Shown here piece by piece: positions 43,439 to 52,046 of a DNA stretch of 64,000 bases. The stretch is taken from positions 1 to 64,000 of the forward strand of contig CANDAE010000011.1 of assembly GCA_947382645.1 (NCBI GenBank), given 5' to 3'. The notes under the pieces were generated by a model. It had not been told where the DNA came from and ran no database searches. It worked only from the letters and a program-made list of their open reading frames with translations. The translations under genes were made by a program, and so were the position numbers. The stretch comes from Suilimivivens sp009774465. GTDB taxonomy: Bacteria > Bacillota > Clostridia > Lachnospirales > Lachnospiraceae. The first letter of the stretch is position 1. The number at the start of each line of letters is the position of its first letter.

Positions 43439-44122
43439 ATGGGATTAGCAGACACATTAGGAAGAATTCCTAAAATTTTGGAGGCAAATATTAATGCACT
43501 TTTAGACAGATGCGAGGATCCGGCAAAGATGATAGATCAGCTGCTGATCGATTATAAGAGGGATTTAGCTGATGTAAAGCGTGATACCGCAGCAGTTATG
43601 GCTGACGTGAAGCTGGCAGAGAAAAAAGTGGAAGAGTGTAATGAGGACATTGCAAGAAAGCAAAAGGCAGCGGAAAATGCGCTTAAGGCAGGAAATGAAG
43701 GTGACGCACGTACACTTTTAGCAGCAAAGCAGAGGCTTGAGGTTACCCGTGAGAGCCTGCTTCAAAATCTGGCAGTGGCACAGAAAAATGCTGAAATGAT
43801 GCAGGAAGGCTACAACAAACTGGTACGCAGTATTGAAGAGCTTGAAAGCAGAAAAGATGCTGCAAAAGCAAAGATTTCTATGGCAAAAGCCCAGGACCAG
43901 ATTAACAAGACAGCAGCGAAAGCAAACAGCACCATTAATATGGATGCCTTCAATAAATATGAGCAGAAAGCAGAAAGAATGCTGGCAGAGGCAAATGCCA
44001 CAGCGCAGCTTGATGCGGCGGCTGTTTCAGCAGATGATTTGACTGCAAAATATACAAGCAGTGCAGATTCTTCTTCCGTAGATGATGAGCTTGCAGCTTT
44101 AAAATCAAAACTTGGGTTATAA
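43439..44122 (+). CDS. pspA: PspA/IM30-family protein
   Basis: 227 residues, nearly all helical coiled coil. Start GLADTLGRIPKILEANINALLDRCEDPAKMIDQLL is the family N-terminus, which holds the membrane-binding helix. PspA-type proteins form large assemblies that shield damaged membrane. AAAGGATGG before ATG. Ordered between a membrane protein and an AAA ATPase, like phage-shock systems with a different partner. Confidence 0.88.
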   Translation: MGLADTLGRIPKILEANINALLDRCEDPAKMIDQLLIDYKRDLADVKRDTAAVMADVKLAEKKVEECNEDIARKQKAAENALKAGNEGDARTLLAAKQRLEVTRESLLQNLAVAQKNAEMMQEGYNKLVRSIEELESRKDAAKAKISMAKAQDQINKTAAKANSTINMDAFNKYEQKAERMLAEANATAQLDAAAVSADDLTAKYTSSADSSSVDDELAALKSKLGL

Positions 44123-44131
44123 TAGTTACAG

Positions 44132-45538
44132 ATGAAACAGTTAGAGCTAAAGCAATTAATTGAACTGTCCTGTGAAGTGAGTGACGTGCTTACCAAAGCC
44201 AATGTGGGAAATATTCTAACGTCAAAGAAGACGCTGACAGACTTGTTGTGGGAGGAACTTTACAGCTTTGCTGTGTATTTGGCCGGAGCAGATGGCAGAT
44301 TAGAAGAAAAGGAAATAAAGGTCATACATGAAATATTCGGAGATGAAAATTTCATGTATGATTCTCCTGTGTCAAAGGCTGGCAAAGGAGCGGCAAGCGA
44401 CAGTTTTGCAGATAAACTTCCCGAAAGCCTTAAGTATGCTGTACTGGCGGATGCAGGATGCAAGTTATCCCCTGATCCATATAAAGGACAAAAGGCAATG
44501 ATATTTTATGACACATTTAAGCTTTTGGGACAGACGATCCTTGTACAGAACCCGGGAGATGTGAGTGATGTTACCGGTCTTAAGTTTACTTTATATTTGG
44601 ACCGCATGGAGAAATTTATCAGAGAACTGGCAGTATGGCATCCGGCCAATCAGAAATTTTACAGGCCAGTTTCACCGGCAGAGCCGGATTTTGAAACAGA
44701 GGAAGAAAAGTCCGATAAGCTGGAAGAGCTGCTTGAAAATTTAAATGGTCTGACCGGTCTTATTAATGTAAAGCATCAGGTGGGAAGTCTTGTGAACCTG
44801 ATCCGCGTCCAGAAAATGCGGGAAAATCAGGGCATGAAGGTTACGGATGTATCCAAGCATATGGTATTCATGGGAAATCCCGGTACAGGAAAAACAACGG
44901 TGGCCCGAATGCTGGCGGAAATTTACAAGTACCTTGGGGTTTTGAGGAAAGGGCAGCTGGTGGAGGTGGACCGTTCCGGTCTGGTGCGTGGGTATGTTGG
45001 ACAGACAGCCTCCAGAACACAGGAAGTAATTGAAGAAGCCCTTGGTGGAATTTTGTTTATAGATGAGGCTTATACACTGACTGTTAACAAGGGTGAAGGA
45101 GATTTCGGACAGGAGGCGGTTGATACCCTGCTGAAAGCAATGGAAGACCACCGGAAAGATTTGATTGTGATTGTGGCTGGCTACACGGACCTGATGGATC
45201 AGTTTTTGGAATCCAATCCAGGGCTTCGCTCCAGATTCAGTAATTTTATTCATTTTGATGATTATACAGCAGAGGAATTGATGGAAATTTTGCGCAGAAA
45301 CCTGGCGGATCAGGAGTATAAATTATCTTCGGAAGCAGAAATGCAGGCATACAGGCGGCTGCAAAACAGAGTGGATAATAAGCCGGCAAACTTTGCTAAT
45401 GCAAGGGATGTAAGGAACTTCATGGAACATGCAATTGCAAATCAGGCATCAAGGATTATAAAAATAAAAAGTGCCGGAGAGGATAAAGAACTCCTTGGCA
45501 CCATAGAAAAAGAAGACTTACCGGAATTTGGGACGTAA
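44132..45538 (+). CDS. CbxX/SpoVK-type AAA ATPase
   Basis: 468 residues. N-terminal 190 residues are specific (tellurite-resistance TerB-like helical domain is possible: YLAGADGRLEEKEIKVIHEIF). The AAA domain from about 205 has MGNPGTGKTTVARML (Walker A), ILFIDEAYTL (Walker B), and LRSRFSNFIHF (Arg finger region). Weak ribosome site, so translation probably depends on the upstream pspA. Remodels a protein partner, perhaps PspA itself (inference). Confidence 0.85.
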   Translation: MKQLELKQLIELSCEVSDVLTKANVGNILTSKKTLTDLLWEELYSFAVYLAGADGRLEEKEIKVIHEIFGDENFMYDSPVSKAGKGAASDSFADKLPESLKYAVLADAGCKLSPDPYKGQKAMIFYDTFKLLGQTILVQNPGDVSDVTGLKFTLYLDRMEKFIRELAVWHPANQKFYRPVSPAEPDFETEEEKSDKLEELLENLNGLTGLINVKHQVGSLVNLIRVQKMRENQGMKVTDVSKHMVFMGNPGTGKTTVARMLAEIYKYLGVLRKGQLVEVDRSGLVRGYVGQTASRTQEVIEEALGGILFIDEAYTLTVNKGEGDFGQEAVDTLLKAMEDHRKDLIVIVAGYTDLMDQFLESNPGLRSRFSNFIHFDDYTAEELMEILRRNLADQEYKLSSEAEMQAYRRLQNRVDNKPANFANARDVRNFMEHAIANQASRIIKIKSAGEDKELLGTIEKEDLPEFGT

Positions 45539-45563
45539 ATCAGTCCCAAATTCCGGTTTTTTT
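45520..45563 (+). terminator. Rho-independent terminator
   Basis: ACCGGAATTTGGGAC (45520-45534) and GTCCCAAATTCCGGT (45543-45557) form a perfect stem with seven Ts. It starts inside the last codons of the ATPase gene. Confidence 0.95.
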
Positions 45564-45641
45564 AACATAAAGATGGCTCACGGAACGTGGCATCCGTTGT
45601 TTATTATAAGCGATTTCTTATGGCAGGCAGGACAAAAGTTT

Positions 45642-46469
45642 TTACGATTTCGGCTTGTCATCTGTATCTATGGGAGGCTGGGAGTCCAGCCAGGGAGTTA
45701 TAGTTTCTGAAATTTTGTTGACTGCGTTTTTATCACTGAATACAGATGACATTGATAGCATGCAAAGGGCGCCCCAGTAAGCGTTTATAATTTTTCCCCA
45801 CTTATTCAAATTTGCATTTATTGTTTCTAAATAATGCATAGCTTCCCGATAAACATTAGGTTTAGAATTTTTTTGATTTTCAATAAATTTTTGCGTCATT
45901 TCACAGAGAAGCCAAGCCCGATACTTTTTACTGTCAGAAGCATAATCAACTGCCCAAGTGTATAAATTGCGGAAAAGAGCAATCTTCTGCTCTGTAGTAA
46001 GGGTTTGGTCGTCTGCAGTGCGGGGGATATTAGGTGCTGTGTTGACTTTTTCCTGCATGATTGTAACTTGTTCTCCTACAACATCTACTGAGTGAATAAT
46101 TGATTCCAGCTTTTCCTTTACATCATTCAGCTCATCCAGATGTGTATTCATAATAGATTCATTTTTGTTGTTGAGGATTTCTACATTTTCAGTGGTTTTG
46201 GCCAGCCTTTCAGTAGATTCCAGGATTCTGATTTTAATATCATTTGTAGTGCGTTCACCTGAAATGCTCATCCAGATGGCAATTACAGACAGAACAATGG
46301 AAGTAATTGTGCTGGCAAAGGAAACCTGTGCGACAAAGATATCTTTTTCACATAGCGAAAGTACAATGCTTCCAAGAGAAATGAATGAAGCAATTGCTAT
46401 AAGATACTTAATGTGCAGTTTATTTTTTTCATTTTGAATTTCATTTGTGGTTTCACTTTTTCCCATCAT
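45642..46469 (-). CDS. Membrane protein with coiled coil, unknown
   Basis: 275 residues: two membrane segments (24-43 and 50-70), then a coiled coil of about 60 residues (ESTERLAKTTENVEILNNKN and on), and a soluble helical C-terminal half (TEQKIALFRNLYTWAVDYAS to the end). Layout of two membrane helices plus cytosolic helical domain is like some effector or sensor proteins in conflict systems, but I recognise no domain. Stands alone. Confidence 0.55.
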   Translation of the reverse strand: MMGKSETTNEIQNEKNKLHIKYLIAIASFISLGSIVLSLCEKDIFVAQVSFASTITSIVLSVIAIWMSISGERTTNDIKIRILESTERLAKTTENVEILNNKNESIMNTHLDELNDVKEKLESIIHSVDVVGEQVTIMQEKVNTAPNIPRTADDQTLTTEQKIALFRNLYTWAVDYASDSKKYRAWLLCEMTQKFIENQKNSKPNVYREAMHYLETINANLNKWGKIINAYWGALCMLSMSSVFSDKNAVNKISETITPWLDSQPPIDTDDKPKS

Positions 46470-46676
46470 TTGTACCTCTTTTTGATTTCAATAGTAAAAT
46501 TTATTTCATTAATTTAGAATAAGGTTGGATTGTTTGGTGTCAGGTATTGTACCACGGAGAAGGCTGAAAGTAAATAAAAAAATGATTTAAACTGTTTGAT
46601 ATTACCTAAAGTTCATTGAGGGTGATTTGAAAAGGTTGTATAGTGGAAATAAGAAAAATTTGTCGAGGGGAAGAAT

Positions 46677-47558
46677 ATGTCCATATTATTTATATTTTTT
46701 GCACTGGCGGTTTTAGGCATAATTATTGCAATCGTTACAGGAATTAAAAATTATAAGGAATATAAGGAATCTGAATATTATCAAATTACGAAACTTCCAT
46801 ACTGGAAATTGTATTTTGATACAGGCAGACTTGGAGAATATGATACCTATAGATGTTTATGCCCTATAGAGGGATATAAAAAGTATTTATTTAATTGCTA
46901 TGTTCCTAAGGAAGATGGAACAACTACCGAAGTAGATGTTATAATGATTCATGAGTCCGGGATCTATGTTTTTGAATCTAAGAACTATAGCGGGTGGATC
47001 TTTGGTACAGAAACACAGCAGGAATGGACGCAGGTATTACCCACAGGAAGAGGAAAAAGCCAAAAGGAGCATTTTTTTAATCCTATTATACAGAACAAAG
47101 TTCACTTAAAATGGCTGCAGTCGTATTTGAAGGATTTCCATGATTTAAGGTTCTACTCCTATATTGTTTTCAGTATGCATTGCGAACTGAAAAAGGTCAC
47201 CTTAACAAGTGGTGAACATTATGTTGTTAAAAGAGAGGATATACTGGAAGCAGTTTCGCAAAATGTATCTGTATCAGCAGAAAAGATGTCAAAATCAAAA
47301 ATAAATGAAATATACGATAAATTATATCCTTTGACACAGATGGGAGAGCTTGAAAAAATAGAACATATAGAAAATATAAAGAAACGTTATGATAAACCGG
47401 TTTCTTCCAACGAACCAACGAAAGTGCAGGACAAAATATGTCCTCGTTGTGGCGGTAAACTGACACTTAAAGTGGCAAAAAGAGGAAATTATGCAGGGAA
47501 TAAATTTTATGGGTGCGAAAATTATCCTGGGTGTAAGTATATAGAAAATGTTAAGTAA
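46677..47558 (+). CDS. NERD-domain protein with C4 zinc finger
   Basis: 293 residues. A membrane segment at 2-22, a NERD nuclease-related domain at 50-165 (EVDVIMIHESGIYVFESKNYSG carries the D and E-x-K of the nuclease-like core), and a topoisomerase-type zinc finger at 257-290 (CPRCGGKL, YAGNKFYGCENYPGC). NERD proteins may act on nucleic acids; function unproven. Intact catalytic pattern D...ExK. Confidence 0.8.
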   Translation: MSILFIFFALAVLGIIIAIVTGIKNYKEYKESEYYQITKLPYWKLYFDTGRLGEYDTYRCLCPIEGYKKYLFNCYVPKEDGTTTEVDVIMIHESGIYVFESKNYSGWIFGTETQQEWTQVLPTGRGKSQKEHFFNPIIQNKVHLKWLQSYLKDFHDLRFYSYIVFSMHCELKKVTLTSGEHYVVKREDILEAVSQNVSVSAEKMSKSKINEIYDKLYPLTQMGELEKIEHIENIKKRYDKPVSSNEPTKVQDKICPRCGGKLTLKVAKRGNYAGNKFYGCENYPGCKYIENVK

Positions 47559-47588
47559 ACATAATTTCATATTCCATATTGGGCGTAA

Positions 47589-47686
47589 TTTAAGTTTCAT
47601 TAAGTTTCATATAAAAGGAGTTATTTGAAAAAATTGAAACAAAAATGGTGATTTTATCATTAATTTTAAGTTTCATTAAGTTTCAT
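47589..47686 (+). repeat. Two pairs of TAAGTTTCAT direct repeats upstream of mutT
   Basis: TAAGTTTCAT occurs twice in tandem at 47591-47610 and again twice in tandem at 47667-47686, with the flanking TT also conserved. The units are exactly 10 bp apart within each pair, one helical turn, and the pairs 76 bp apart. It looks like a cooperative operator for a regulator unknown to me. Confidence 0.6.
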
Positions 47687-47738
47687 TAAACACTGGATAA
47701 GGCGAAAAGTTTAGATATGTAAGAAAGGAAAGCATAAG

Positions 47739-48140
47739 ATGAAATCAATAGAAGTGGTGGCGGCGATTATCATAGGCGGCGAAAAGATATTTGCCACCCA
47801 GAGAGGATACGGAGAGTTTAAAGACGGGTGGGAATTTCCCGGCGGGAAAATTGAACAGGGAGAAACGCCCGGGCAGGCGCTTGTACGGGAAATAAAAGAG
47901 GAGTTGGATACGGAGATCGAAGTTGGTAAACTGGTTGAGACAGTGGAGTATGATTATCCGGAGTTTCACCTGACAATGCACTGCTTTTTCTGCAGGATCA
48001 GGTCGGGAAATTTGACTTTGCGGGAGCATGAGGCGGCAAAGTGGCTTTTGCCGGAAGAACTGGATAGTGTGGACTGGCTTCCGGCAGATTTGGGACTGAT
48101 TGAAAAACTGAAAAGTTTAAAAACTTTTTCGATATTTTAA
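47739..48140 (+). CDS. mutT: MutT-like NUDIX hydrolase (8-oxo-dGTP diphosphatase)
   Basis: 133 residues. NUDIX box: GGKIEQGETPGQALVREIKEEL is complete with Glu ligands. Length and the N-terminal VVAAIIIGGEKIFATQRG fit MutT, which removes oxidised dGTP from the nucleotide pool. AAAGGAAAG before ATG. Its end overlaps the convergent AraC gene by 24 bases. Confidence 0.85.
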   Translation: MKSIEVVAAIIIGGEKIFATQRGYGEFKDGWEFPGGKIEQGETPGQALVREIKEELDTEIEVGKLVETVEYDYPEFHLTMHCFFCRIRSGNLTLREHEAAKWLLPEELDSVDWLPADLGLIEKLKSLKTFSIF

Positions 48141-48974
48141 AGGCGAGTTTCCATATTGTCTTTTAAACATCCGGATAAAATGGCTTACGTTAGGAAAACC
48201 TGCGCACAGAGCAACTTCTGTGACAGGAAGTTTTGTTGTTTCCAGAAGCCTTTTAGCGCAGGTAAGGCGCAGGTGATTGACGTAATCTGAAAAAGTAAGT
48301 TTAAAATGTTCTTTAAAGTAGCGGGAAATATATTTTTCGGATAAATGAAATTTGAAAGAAAGCTCTTTTAGAGAGAGCTTTTCCGTAAAATGTTCCTGAA
48401 TATAGGAGAGCATTTCTCTTTGCAGATTAATTTGACTGCCAGGAAGAGACGAAGTAAGCAGCAAGTGATGCTTTTCCATGAGATTGAGTATCTTAAGCAG
48501 GAAGAGACGGGTTTCTATTTGGCAGTGAAGAGAAGAAGCTTCCTGATTCAGCAGCACAATATTTTCTAAAATGTCACAAAGCTCTTTTAGTAAAACAGGA
48601 TCAGAAATTTCGCGTGGAAACTGAAGCTGACCGCTGCGCAGGGGCATAAGCAGGTCAGACTCCAGGCCATCCATTGTCTGAAAGGAAATAAATTCCAGGG
48701 GAAACAGTAAAGTAAAATAAGCCACTGACAGGTCGTCAGAGCCCATGAAATGCAGTTCTCTTGGGTTAACAATAAAAATGGAGCCGCTGTGGCCAGCGTA
48801 ATCCTGTCCTTCAATAGAGACATGGAGTATGCCCTGTCTGATATAAATTATTTCAAGCTCATCATGCCAATGTACCGGAAACTGAAATGGGTGGCGGACA
48901 TTGCGGATAAAGTATTGATCATAAGGATATTCCTTTGTTCCGTGAGGAATATTTTCTTTTAATTCTATTATCAT
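48117..48974 (-). CDS. AraC-family transcriptional regulator
   Basis: 285 residues. N-terminal cupin (HWHDELEIIYIRQGILHVSI) for ligand binding, C-terminal double HTH (LSLKELSFKFHLSEKYISRYFKE, VTEVALCAGFPNVSHFIRMFKRQYGNSP). Divergent from a MATE exporter, a likely target. Overlaps mutT by 24 bases at its end. Confidence 0.93.
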   Translation of the reverse strand: MIIELKENIPHGTKEYPYDQYFIRNVRHPFQFPVHWHDELEIIYIRQGILHVSIEGQDYAGHSGSIFIVNPRELHFMGSDDLSVAYFTLLFPLEFISFQTMDGLESDLLMPLRSGQLQFPREISDPVLLKELCDILENIVLLNQEASSLHCQIETRLFLLKILNLMEKHHLLLTSSLPGSQINLQREMLSYIQEHFTEKLSLKELSFKFHLSEKYISRYFKEHFKLTFSDYVNHLRLTCAKRLLETTKLPVTEVALCAGFPNVSHFIRMFKRQYGNSPLKYRKSF

Positions 48975-49090
48975 AAATTTTCAGGCATTCCTTTTTCGTA
49001 TTGGATAATTGTCAGCCAGTATTTCCTGTTTGCAATTACCTGCTTTTTAACATTTAGTATATCACAGAAAGTGGAAATAGTGCAATTTTA

Positions 49091-49119
49091 TGCTGAAAAA
49101 ATGCAAGTTTTTTCAGGCA
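49091..49119 (+). other. Inverted repeat in the AraC/MATE divergent region
   Basis: TGCTGAAAAAA (49091-49101) and TTTTTTCAGGCA (49108-49119) form an imperfect dyad. Candidate operator or weak hairpin in the 253-base region between the two genes. A second small dyad CATGG / CCATG lies at about 49173-49192. I see no known riboswitch. Confidence 0.35.
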
Positions 49120-49227
49120 AAAAAGGATAAAATATGATATCAGTAAAATCGAATCCCTTTTACAGTCAGAAAGTCATGGAAACCAGACCATGAAGACTGA
49201 ATAGGGGAATCAGTTGGAGGAATATCC

Positions 49228-50559
49228 ATGAAAGGCGAAAGAAAAACTTTAGGGCAGTTGTCTGTGCCGATTTGTCTTGAAATTTTATGTTTTATGCTGA
49301 CAGGCATGGTGGACACTATGATGCTGTCCTCTGTGGGGGATCAGGCAGTAGGCGCTGTGGGAACAGCCAATACATATATTGGAATTTTTATTATAATGTT
49401 TTCAATTACATCTTCCGGAATGATTGCAGTTATGACGCAGTATATAGGTGCAGGGAGAAAAGGAATTGCCTATCAGGCAAGGCAGATTGGACTTATATTT
49501 AACGCAGTGCTTGGTGTGGTATTGTCGGTTGTCCTGTTCTGCTTTGCTGAAAATGTGCTTTTGATGGTTGGAGTGGCGGACAGACTGCGGGGATATGCGG
49601 TCACATATCTTAAAATTGTTGGTGGAGCATGTATTTTAAATGCGCTTATTCCCATTTTTTCCAGTTATTTAAGGGCATTTGGACATACCAGACAGCCTCT
49701 GATGGCCACAATTGTTGGAAATGTGGTCAATTTAATTTTAAATGCAGTTTTTTTATTTGCCTTTCATATGGGAGTTATGGGGGTGGCGCTTGCTACCGTG
49801 ATCTCAAGAATATTAAATCTTCTGATTGTAATAATTGCCTCTCATTTGCTGGTGGATGCGGGGAAAGATCCGGAGCGAATCACAAACAAAGAGGTATTTG
49901 GAAAGATCATCAGTATAGGCCTGCCTTCTGCATTGGAAACAGGATTATATAACCTTGCAATGACGCTGATTATCCGGTTTTTAAATCAGATGGATACAGA
50001 AGGCATCAATGTAACGGCAAGGTCCTATGCCATGCAGATTACTAATTTTTCATATTGCGTGGGAGCGGCGCTGGCCCAGGCAAATGCAATTTTGACAGGA
50101 TGGCGGATAGGCGCAGGTAAATATGAAGAATGTGATAAAGGAACCAGGAAAGCGGCTATGATTGGAGTGGCAGTAGCGGCTGTTCTGGAAAGTGCATTTG
50201 CAGCATCTTCCGGTATCTTAATGAGAGTATTTACAGAGGATTCCATGATGATTACGCTGGTGGGAAGACTGCTTGCAATAGATATTTTCCTTGAGATTGG
50301 ACGGACTACGAATCTGGTTTTTGGCAATGCATTAAAAACCAGTGGGGACGCTGTATTTACCACAGTGATTGCGGCGGTTTTTATGTATCTTTGTGCAGTA
50401 GGCGGTACATGGTTTTTTGGAATCCATTTGGGAATGATGGTGGCAGGGGCGTATGTAGGCCTTGCAATGGATGAATGCGTGCGTGCGATATGCATGTATT
50501 TCCGCTGGCGCAGTGGAAAGTGGAGAGAAAAGGGACTGATCAGTACTGAAAAAATGTAA
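49228..50559 (+). CDS. MATE-family efflux transporter
   Basis: 443 residues, twelve membrane segments. TLGQLSVPICLEILCFMLTGMVDTMMLSSVG is the family start; second half begins near 235 (ISIGLPSALETGLYN). Probably regulated by the divergent AraC gene. Different subfamily from the one at 32842. GGAGG before ATG 49228. Confidence 0.92.
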   Translation: MKGERKTLGQLSVPICLEILCFMLTGMVDTMMLSSVGDQAVGAVGTANTYIGIFIIMFSITSSGMIAVMTQYIGAGRKGIAYQARQIGLIFNAVLGVVLSVVLFCFAENVLLMVGVADRLRGYAVTYLKIVGGACILNALIPIFSSYLRAFGHTRQPLMATIVGNVVNLILNAVFLFAFHMGVMGVALATVISRILNLLIVIIASHLLVDAGKDPERITNKEVFGKIISIGLPSALETGLYNLAMTLIIRFLNQMDTEGINVTARSYAMQITNFSYCVGAALAQANAILTGWRIGAGKYEECDKGTRKAAMIGVAVAAVLESAFAASSGILMRVFTEDSMMITLVGRLLAIDIFLEIGRTTNLVFGNALKTSGDAVFTTVIAAVFMYLCAVGGTWFFGIHLGMMVAGAYVGLAMDECVRAICMYFRWRSGKWREKGLISTEKM

Positions 50560-50669
50560 TAAAATATATCGTAAGCGTAATGAAATTGAGAAGTGCCGGC
50601 TAAGTATTTTGCCTGATTCTGCCGATAGAAAATGAAACAGTTGGATGCTGCGTTTTAAGGGGCATCCTT

Positions 50670-50774
50670 ATGTTAAATGAAAGATACCGCTTGGACCTTT
50701 TTTGGAAAGCGGCGCAGTTTCGAATGACAGAGGAACTGCAGAAAGGAGGAACATGCAGATTGGAGCAAATTTAG
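50670..50774 (+). CDS. Possible 34-codon small protein
   Basis: MLNERYRLDLFWKAAQFRM and on to a stop at 50772-50774. AAGGGG stands about six bases before ATG 50670, and its end overlaps the next gene's start by 22 bases, so translational coupling is possible. The sequence looks amphipathic helical. Unsupported beyond this; the 194 bases before it show short dyads such as GGATGC/GCATCC. Confidence 0.3.
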   Translation: MLNERYRLDLFWKAAQFRMTEELQKGGTCRLEQI

Positions 50775-51898
50775 CTGACAGGACTTATGTCCCCTATAGA
50801 AACAGCGCGAGAGCGGGCTATGCAGGCGCTGTTTTTGGCGTGTCAAAGGAAGAGATGGACGGGCAGCAGATGTTTGCCGCCAGCAGTGCGGTAACGAAGG
50901 CGGAAAATGCTTCTAAAGGAGAATTTTTAGGCCTTACTATGGTGCCGGAACCGGGGGAGTCTATTGTTTATGGAATGCGTGCAATATGGCCGGAGGATTC
51001 CACACCTGATAATCCCATCGTGCAGGTTATTTCAAACTTGGGAGGAAAAAAAGAAGTCTATAATGTGGATGTAAGTAAGGTAGATCCTAATCATGCCTCT
51101 TCCCTTGAAATGTTTGCCCTGCTTAGTTATTCTGACAAGATGGGAATTTCCAATGGAGGAACTTTCGGATCTTTTCATCAGGCAAAGGTATACGCAGCAA
51201 ATGCGCAGGAGAATGGATATGTTGAGGACTTGTCCGGACATAAGGCATTTTTAAGCTACAAATTTGACTGGGAAAAATGCATTGGCACCATGATGGGGGA
51301 GTACTTTACCGCACAGGCTTACAATCAGTATGAAAATTGTAAAAAGCTGCTTGCAACATTTGATATCTTTTCCAGGCAGTCAGAGCAGACAGATAATCTG
51401 GAATTTATCCGAAGCAGAATGGATGAAATATTGGAAAAGGTAAAGAAGGGAAAAACTGAGCCTGTCATCCAAACAGGAGCCCAGGCCTTTTCGGAAAAAG
51501 AGTGGGACAGACTGCTTGAACAGTTTGACTCGGCAGAGGATGCACTTAAAGAAATGATGCGTGAAGAACATGCAAAGAGACTGAAAGAGCAGATAAACAA
51601 AGCGGAAATCATGAACGACATGGATAAGGAAGCGGAAAAAATACTTACCAGTCAGTCCACGGTGTGTACACTTCCAACGGAGGAATCAGGAAAAGGAGAA
51701 GCGCGTTATATCACCTGGTATACGGAAGAAGGAATTTTCTGCAGGAAAGCAGGACAGAAGGAAGGCTATGAATGGTCTATTGCTTTTGAAAACAGCGATC
51801 AATATGACAAGGTGATGGAATATTTACGCCAGCAGGAGAAAGATACGGATTGGAAATTTGCTGCTGATCAAAGTTTCTGGCGGGGATTTCTGGGGTAG
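50753..51898 (+). CDS. Hypothetical protein of Lachnospiraceae type
   Basis: 381 residues, soluble, no signal peptide. An N-terminal NLADRTYVPYRNSARAGYAGAVFGVS segment, a mixed fold domain (SIVYGMRAIWPEDSTPDNPIVQVIS), and a helical C-terminal third. Not recognised. AAAGGAGG sets the start at 50753. Followed by a good terminator. Confidence 0.6.
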   Translation: MQIGANLADRTYVPYRNSARAGYAGAVFGVSKEEMDGQQMFAASSAVTKAENASKGEFLGLTMVPEPGESIVYGMRAIWPEDSTPDNPIVQVISNLGGKKEVYNVDVSKVDPNHASSLEMFALLSYSDKMGISNGGTFGSFHQAKVYAANAQENGYVEDLSGHKAFLSYKFDWEKCIGTMMGEYFTAQAYNQYENCKKLLATFDIFSRQSEQTDNLEFIRSRMDEILEKVKKGKTEPVIQTGAQAFSEKEWDRLLEQFDSAEDALKEMMREEHAKRLKEQINKAEIMNDMDKEAEKILTSQSTVCTLPTEESGKGEARYITWYTEEGIFCRKAGQKEGYEWSIAFENSDQYDKVMEYLRQQEKDTDWKFAADQSFWRGFLG

Positions 51899-51942
51899 TA
51901 TTTTCAAAAAATAATAGCCGGAAATTAATATATGACACATGG

Positions 51943-51982
51943 AAAACAGGGAAGGCCGTAAAATGGCTTATCCCTGTTTTTA
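51943..51982 (+). terminator. Rho-independent terminator
   Basis: AAAACAGGGA (51943-51952) pairs with TCCCTGTTTT (51971-51980) over an inner GGCC/GGCT helix, followed by TAT. Ends the unknown gene before the galactanase. Confidence 0.8.
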
Positions 51983-52046
51983 TATGCCGATATCTTGAAT
52001 CTGAAAGGGATGTCGTATATAATTTAAATTTGGGAGGATTTACATT

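Noticed and set aside
48975..49227. Possible riboswitch upstream of the MATE gene
   Set aside because: I found no guanidine, preQ1 or other known signature; only two small dyads remain.
50560..50669. Short dyads resembling a riboswitch upstream of 50753
   Set aside because: GGATGC/GCATCC and neighbouring stems do not match any aptamer I know, and no T-tract expression platform is present.
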